18,358 bases of DNA from Elusimicrobia bacterium RIFCSPLOWO2_01_FULL_59_12 (GTDB lineage: Bacteria; Elusimicrobiota; Elusimicrobia; 2-01-FULL-59-12): the NCBI GenBank assembly GCA_001800075.1, contig MGUR01000051.1, positions 236-18,593 of the forward strand. The letters run 5' to 3'. The stretch's first letter is position 1, and each line of letters begins with the position of its first letter. A program made the position numbers and the translations under genes. Under the pieces are notes generated by a model, which was given only the letters and a program-made list of their open reading frames with translations, ran no database searches and was not told the DNA's origin. Below are positions 15,232 through 18,358 of the stretch, one piece after another.

Positions 15232-15510
15232 GTGATCAAGAGCTTCCGCCACAAAGGCTTGGAGAACTTCTTCTATGACGACTCGAAGAAGGGCATCCAG
15301 CCCAAACATGCGCAGAAGCTCGCTGACATTCTGGATCGTCTCGATGCGGCCAAGGTGGTTGAGGACATGAACTTTCCGGGTTCATTCCTCCATCCTCTGA
15401 AAGGGGATATGAAAGATCTCTGGGCCGTCAGAGTGTCGGGCAATTGGCGGATCACATTTTTGTTCCAAGATGGAAACGCCTGCGTTGTAGATTATCTGGA
15501 TTATCACTAG
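15232..15510 (+). CDS. higB: HigB-like toxin (RelE superfamily mRNA interferase)
   Basis: The protein has 92 residues from the GTG at 15232. Its sequence IKSFRHKGLENFF, then GIQPKHAQKLADILDRLD, then FPGSFLHPLKGDMKDLWAVR, WRITFLF and VVDYLDYH is the full pattern of the HigB family. This family includes the plasmid Rts1 HigB, which cuts mRNA on the ribosome. An upstream in-frame ATG at 15214 is rejected: it lies inside the promoter, between -35 and -10, and would add six residues not found in the family, whose proteins start M-I-K-S-F. The antitoxin gene follows after 70 bases, giving the toxin-first order typical of higBA. The operon is probably repressed through the inverted repeat in its promoter. 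The gene is intact. Confidence 0.93.
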   Translation: MIKSFRHKGLENFFYDDSKKGIQPKHAQKLADILDRLDAAKVVEDMNFPGSFLHPLKGDMKDLWAVRVSGNWRITFLFQDGNACVVDYLDYH

Positions 15511-15543
15511 GACCTGCGGCGAATGAGTTTATCGCCGCTGGTC
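15511..15543 (+). promoter_or_regulatory. Intercistronic stem-loop between higB and higA
   Basis: The structure begins directly after the higB stop. GACC, T, GCGGCGA pairs with TCGCCGC, T, GGTC around the loop ATGAGTTTA: 11 base pairs with one T-T mismatch. It lies 24 bases before the higA ribosome-binding site and has no T-run, so it is more likely a processing, stability or partial attenuation element than a full terminator. Confidence 0.55.
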
Positions 15544-15580
15544 CCGTCGAAAAGGAAATAGCGAACGGGAGGAATTGATT

Positions 15581-15874
15581 ATGAGAGAACGCAAACGAGA
15601 GCCGACGCATCCGGGTGGGATTTTAAAGAGGCAGTACCTGGAGCCTTTGGAGTTGAATATCGCCCAGGTAGCCGATGCCTTGAAGGTGTCTCGTAAAACG
15701 CTTTCCAAGATCGTCAACGAAAGAGGAGCCGTAACACCCGACATGGCGCTGCGGCTTTCCCGGGCGTTCAGCACCACCCCTGAGTTGTGGCTTACTCTCC
15801 AGCAGACCTATGATCTATGGCAGACCAGTCACACGTCCAATAGCTGGAAAGCTGTCCACGCTGTAGCCGCGTAA
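15581..15874 (+). CDS. higA: HigA-like antitoxin (XRE family)
   Basis: The protein has 97 residues. The N-terminal THPGGILKRQYLEPLELN and the HTH segment IAQVADALKVSRKTLSKIVN, followed by GAVTPDMALRLSRAFSTTPE and LWLTLQQTYDLW, match the HigA / VapI antitoxin family closely. It should bind HigB and repress the operon at the inverted repeat before higB. The ATG at 15581 is chosen over an in-frame TTG six bases upstream because GGGAGGA at 15567-15573 is well spaced for it. In contrast to leaderless higB, this second gene has a proper ribosome-binding site, which could let the antitoxin be translated more strongly than the toxin. The gene is intact. Confidence 0.93.
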   Translation: MRERKREPTHPGGILKRQYLEPLELNIAQVADALKVSRKTLSKIVNERGAVTPDMALRLSRAFSTTPELWLTLQQTYDLWQTSHTSNSWKAVHAVAA

Positions 15875-15888
15875 AACGCCTCCCACCT

Positions 15889-16050
15889 ATGGCTATGGCA
15901 CTGCCTGAACGCCTTTCACTCGAAGCGATTCTCGCCCAGTACTGCGAAAAGCGGGTTCCGCTTCACGTCCGGAACAAAGTGCAGATGGCTTTTCGTATTG
16001 AAGGGTCTCTGGTCACCTTGTATGAGAAACGGCCGCGCTTATACGGGTGA
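15889..16050 (+). pseudogene. DUF3024-like fragment (53 aa), probably a remnant
   Basis: The frame reads ALPERLSLEAILAQYCEKRV, then PLHVRNKVQMAFRIEGSLVT, then LYEKRPRLYG and stops. This resembles the N-terminal third of DUF3024 proteins, which have an E.Y...R.P.HVR.....YRIEG..V.L.E.RP pattern and are normally about 100-120 residues long. The expected C-terminal half is missing. After the stop, a different frame stays open for a while (LEITENRGWVADRKETDH) but was not recognised as family sequence. No ribosome-binding site is visible. It lies 14 bases after higA, so it may have been the third gene of the higBA module before decay. A short intact protein cannot be excluded. Confidence 0.4.
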
Positions 16051-16118
16051 TAAGAACTGCAAACCCATGGGACTTGGAGATCACCGAGAATCGCGGATGG
16101 GTGGCCGATCGCAAAGAG

Positions 16119-16138
16119 ACCGATCACTAATCCGATCA
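16119..16138. repeat. 20-base repeat, copy A
   Basis: ACCGATCACTAATCCGATCA differs at one base from 18154-18173. The two GATCA words are half-site-like, so it could be a protein-binding site or a remnant of a module border. Confidence 0.5.
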
Positions 16139-16215
16139 ACGTCGTTTCCCGCCTTTTCAGCCGTCCCGTCGATCGGCACGTCTTTTAAGCTATAACGGCT
16201 CCGCGGGGCGGAGCG

Positions 16216-16243
16216 GCCCGCCTCCGCCAAGGCTTCGGCGGGC
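16216..16243. repeat. GC-rich palindromic element
   Basis: The arms GCCCGCC and GGCGGGC (7 of 7 paired) enclose a 14-base centre with an inner GCC / GGC pair. It lies 2 bases before module-border repeat copy 2, in a 655-base stretch between higA and the second ATPase. That stretch otherwise holds only the DUF3024 fragment, the border repeat and the ATPase promoter. Its style is like the palindromic element inside the first ATPase gene. Confidence 0.55.
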
Positions 16244-16245
16244 AA

Positions 16246-16351
16246 ACCTGGCAGCCTCGTCCTCCGAAGCCGATGTGTGGCAAAGGAGGATCGTCGTTGT
16301 AGATTCACAATCCTATCTACATTTAGATGTGTTTAGCTCTTCTCAGTTGTG
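16246..16351. repeat. Intergenic module-border repeat, copy 2
   Basis: This is the partner of 15011-15116, exactly 1235 bases downstream and in the same orientation. Together they enclose higBA and the DUF3024 fragment. Most differences lie in the middle and at the right end. The stem TCCTCC / GGAGGA is kept. A small inverted repeat TTCGAC / GTCGAA follows at 16357-16374. Confidence 0.8.
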
Positions 16352-16494
16352 TTTATTTCGACCATTTCGTCGAAGTTTTCCCGCCTTAGCTGTTCCAAAT
16401 TCTAGCGCCGATCAGAGATCTGTCCATGGCCGGCTCCGGATGGTCCACAATAACGAGTATTTATAACTAAATAGATCATTTAGTGTATATGTAC

Positions 16495-16529
16495 TTGCAT
16501 TAAATGGCATTAGGAGCTAGAATCGCTCC
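16495..16529 (+). promoter_or_regulatory. Leaderless promoter of the second DUF4143 ATPase gene
   Basis: The -35-like TTGCAT (16495-16500), a 17-base spacer, the -10-like TAGAAT (16518-16523) and 6 bases lead to the ATG at 16530. The inverted repeat GGAGC / GCTCC (16513-16517 and 16525-16529) encloses the -10 and ends at the start codon. An AGGAG at 16512-16516 is 13 bases from the ATG, too far for an ideal ribosome-binding site and upstream of the predicted transcript start. Confidence 0.6.
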
Positions 16530-17984
16530 ATGATCGCATCCCAGGCAGAGTTGTTCGCCGTCCTTCGCCAATATAACCCCTGGTGGTCTGGAGGACGATT
16601 TCCTGATCTGTCGAGCTGGCGGCGCGCGGCATTTAGAGAGATCGCTGCATGGATGAATAATCCGCCGGCCGGGAGGGCGCTCCTGTTGTCCGGAGCCCGG
16701 CAGGTTGGAAAGACTACGTTATTTCTTCAGGCCATTGATGCTCTTCTGGAGAAGGGCATCCCGCCTACGAACATTCTTTATGTGACCTTTGATCACCCTC
16801 TGCTTAAACTCGTTGGACTCGACCCCCTTATTCGATTATGGCGCGAATTTGAACCTGCGAAAGAAGGTCCCGATTATCTATTTCTTGATGAAATCCAACT
16901 GGCGAAGAACTGGCAGACTTGGCTAAAACACCAGGTCGATTTCGAAAAGCGGCGACGTGTCGCAGTCACGGGGTCGGCTACGCCTTTGGTGACAGAAGGT
17001 CAGGAATCGGGAGTCGGACGCTGGCAAACAATCCGACTTGCCACTTTGTCGTTTTACGAGTATCTGCAACTTAAAAAACTGCCTGTTCCAAACCTGCCCG
17101 CGGTGTCCTCGCTGCAGGAATTGTTTAATTGGAAACCGACTCGCTTCACTCCGGTCGCCGAAGAGGCTCGGCCTCTGACAGGGCTCTTTCATGAATACTT
17201 GCTGCGGGGTGGATTTCCTCAAAGCGCCCTTGTGGAAAGTATCCCCCTGGCGCAAAAGCTGCTGCGCGAGGACATCGTGGATAAGGTTCTAAAAAGGGAC
17301 ATGACCGCTCTCTTTGGCGTACGGAGGGTCTTGGAATTGGAGCAGGTTTTTCTCTATCTTTGTCTGCACGATGGAGGACTATTGGACTTGCCGCAGTTGT
17401 GCAGCAGTTTACAGTTGAAACGACCGACCGTCAGCAGTTTCATTGAATTGCTGGGGGCCACTCACCTGATTCACCGTCTCCTGCCTTTCGGTTACGGCAA
17501 ACAGGTGCTTCGTGGGCGGTCAAAGATTTATTTAGCCGATGCCGCCATAGCCCCAGGTGTGCTGCTGAAGGGCAAAGGCCTGCTGGAAGATCCCGTTGGA
17601 TTGGGAAGAGCCGTAGAGACGGCATTTTTCAAACACGTTTATACGCGCTATTATGCCCGGAGTATCGGATTTTCCTACTGGCATGGGAAACAAGGTCGAG
17701 AGGTCGACATCATCGCTGATCTCGATGGCCAGCTCATCCCTTTCGAAGTGAAATACCGCGGGCCCGCGCATACGGGACTTGGCGACCTGAAAGGAATGGC
17801 TGCCTTTTGCGCCGCGCACGATGTAAAGCGGGGTTATGTAATTACCCGAGAGATGTCCGACTTCGGCGAACTTCCCGGTCAATCAAGCGAATCACGCACG
17901 CGTCTGATGAAAATACCCGCTCCGCTAGCCTGTTACTGGCTCGGACGCTCTGAGCTGGATTCCGCCAAGCAGGATGACGCCTGA
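16530..17984 (+). CDS. AAA+ ATPase of the DUF4143 family, longer variant
   Basis: The protein has 484 residues. It starts with the QYNPWWSG segment common in one branch of this family. Walker A is GARQVGKT at about 55-62 and Walker B is YLFLDEIQ at about 116-123; VAVTGSATPL is the sensor region. A winged-helix-like segment (LDLPQLCSSLQLKRPTVSSF) and DUF4143 follow. The protein ends with a nuclease-like core, GREVDIIADLDGQLIPFEVKYR, with the Asp and E.K in PD-(D/E)XK positions. It is only distantly related to the 396-residue ATPase at 12496. It is flanked by border repeats and has its own promoter, so it looks like a stand-alone cassette. The function is unknown; an accessory or defence-related role is only a guess. 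No frameshift or missing motif was seen. Confidence 0.9.
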   Translation: MIASQAELFAVLRQYNPWWSGGRFPDLSSWRRAAFREIAAWMNNPPAGRALLLSGARQVGKTTLFLQAIDALLEKGIPPTNILYVTFDHPLLKLVGLDPLIRLWREFEPAKEGPDYLFLDEIQLAKNWQTWLKHQVDFEKRRRVAVTGSATPLVTEGQESGVGRWQTIRLATLSFYEYLQLKKLPVPNLPAVSSLQELFNWKPTRFTPVAEEARPLTGLFHEYLLRGGFPQSALVESIPLAQKLLREDIVDKVLKRDMTALFGVRRVLELEQVFLYLCLHDGGLLDLPQLCSSLQLKRPTVSSFIELLGATHLIHRLLPFGYGKQVLRGRSKIYLADAAIAPGVLLKGKGLLEDPVGLGRAVETAFFKHVYTRYYARSIGFSYWHGKQGREVDIIADLDGQLIPFEVKYRGPAHTGLGDLKGMAAFCAAHDVKRGYVITREMSDFGELPGQSSESRTRLMKIPAPLACYWLGRSELDSAKQDDA

Positions 17985-18131
17985 CAGTCCGCCTCTAGCA
18001 AAATACACTTCAAACTCCGATTGCACCATCTCCTGAGAGCGCCGTTCTCGACTTCTCCAATTACGACAGGCGGGCCTCTTACATTTAATCGCCGCCCCTC
18101 TCACCAAGCACTGTTTCCCCAAGCCGCTTAA

Positions 18132-18173
18132 TTTAGCTCTCTTTAGTTGTGATACCGATCACTATTCCGATCA
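18132..18173. repeat. Partial border repeat, copy 3, with 20-base repeat copy B
   Basis: Bases 18132-18151 match 16332-16351 of border repeat copy 2 at 17 of 20 positions. Bases 18154-18173 (ACCGATCACTATTCCGATCA) match 16119-16138 at 19 of 20. This stretch lies in the 190-base gap between the second ATPase and the terminal toxin fragment; nothing else was recognised in that gap. Confidence 0.55.
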
Positions 18174-18186
18174 GTGGAACTACCCC

Positions 18187-18221
18187 TTGATCAGATGTGT
18201 ATTATAATATACACTTGGGTT
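18187..18221 (+). promoter_or_regulatory. Leaderless promoter and operator of the terminal toxin gene
   Basis: TTGATC (18187-18192), a 17-base spacer, TACACT (18210-18215) and 6 bases lead to the GTG at 18222. The inverted repeat GTGTAT / ATACAC (18197-18214, centre TATAAT) overlaps the -10, as in higBA. The -10 hexamer and start codon are the same as at higB, 3 kb away. Confidence 0.65.
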
Positions 18222-18356
18222 GTGAAAGAAGTTGAAATCTATCAGCTGCCCAGTGGCAAGGAACCTTTCACGGAATGGCTGGACTCCTTACGTGAGCGGC
18301 GCGGCCCAGAACTCCCCAGATTACGCGGTTTGACTTTCCCCAGCCCTGCGCGATAA
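18222..18356 (+). pseudogene. Truncated RelE/HigB-like (phage Gp49-like) toxin gene
   Basis: From the GTG at 18222 the frame reads KEVEIYQLPSGKEPFTEWLD and then SLRERR, the N-terminus of phage-derived Gp49-like / HigB-type toxins of about 100 residues. After RERR the sequence no longer looks like the family, which would continue with charged helices and a GDCK..G.G..ELR segment. The frame stops at 18356 after only 44 residues. None of the other two frames restores the family pattern within the last 60 bases. An insertion or recombination junction near 18300 is likely. The window ends here, so the rest may lie beyond it. The start is chosen from promoter geometry and family length. Confidence 0.55.
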
Positions 18357-18358
18357 GG

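Noticed and set aside
15998..16195. A 65-codon plus-strand frame after higA
   Set aside because: It overlaps the DUF3024-like frame, has no ribosome-binding site and no recognisable sequence.
15011..16351. Border repeats as integron attC sites
   Set aside because: The GTTRRRY / RYYYAAC core sites required for attC were not found at the ends of the repeats, and no integrase is in the window.
14841..18173. CRISPR array in the repeat-bearing intergenic regions
   Set aside because: The repeats are few, long, over 1 kb apart and separated by genes; there are no regularly spaced short repeats or cas genes.

Overview
The window is GC-rich, densely coding bacterial DNA. It looks like a chromosomal contig from an uncultured, diderm-type lineage. 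The pilin-like tail motif (GGW, then NC.H, then W), the glutamate synthase genes, and the short palindromic elements inside and between genes recall Elusimicrobiota- or Omnitrophota-like genomes. That placement rests on memory of such proteins and was not tested. No rRNA, tRNA or CRISPR array was seen.

Bases 1-8790 are a minus-strand block. Transcription runs from two tandem CheY-type receiver proteins (the second fused to a four-helix-bundle domain), through a membrane PAS sensor without an output domain, into gltB and gltD, the large and small subunits of glutamate synthase (gltD runs off the left edge). Bases 8879-10141, also minus, hold type IV pilin / type II secretion-like pieces. One is a pseudopilin N-terminal half with no ordinary start codon. 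Just upstream of it lies a secreted protein that carries what looks like the missing pseudopilin C-terminal half. Next comes a protein joining a GspF-type N-terminal segment, one membrane helix and a BamE/SmpA-like segment. A plus-strand single-domain response regulator (10213-10605) converges on the magnesium channel gene mgtE (minus, 10618-12033).

From about 12.1 kb to the right edge the region is accessory in character. It holds a 59-residue Cys-pair protein, a REP-like hairpin, a DUF4143 ATPase carrying an in-frame palindromic element, and a mobile-mystery A/B pair (XRE regulator plus Fic protein). A higBA toxin-antitoxin operon, a DUF3024-like remnant, a second DUF4143 ATPase and the truncated start of another RelE/HigB-like toxin follow. 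Related intergenic repeats separate these modules, so the region looks like a row of exchangeable cassettes.

The most unusual regulatory feature is repeated promoter placement. In front of the mobile-mystery operon, higB, the second ATPase and the terminal toxin, a -35-like hexamer, a 17-base spacer and a -10-like hexamer are followed by exactly 6 bases and then the start codon. An inverted repeat overlaps each promoter. These transcripts should therefore be leaderless and autoregulated. Both toxin starts move to internal GTG codons, which also gives the N-terminus expected for higB. mgtE and the PAS gene have similar near-leaderless promoters, while higA, the Cys-pair protein and the secreted pilin-tail gene have clear Shine-Dalgarno sites.
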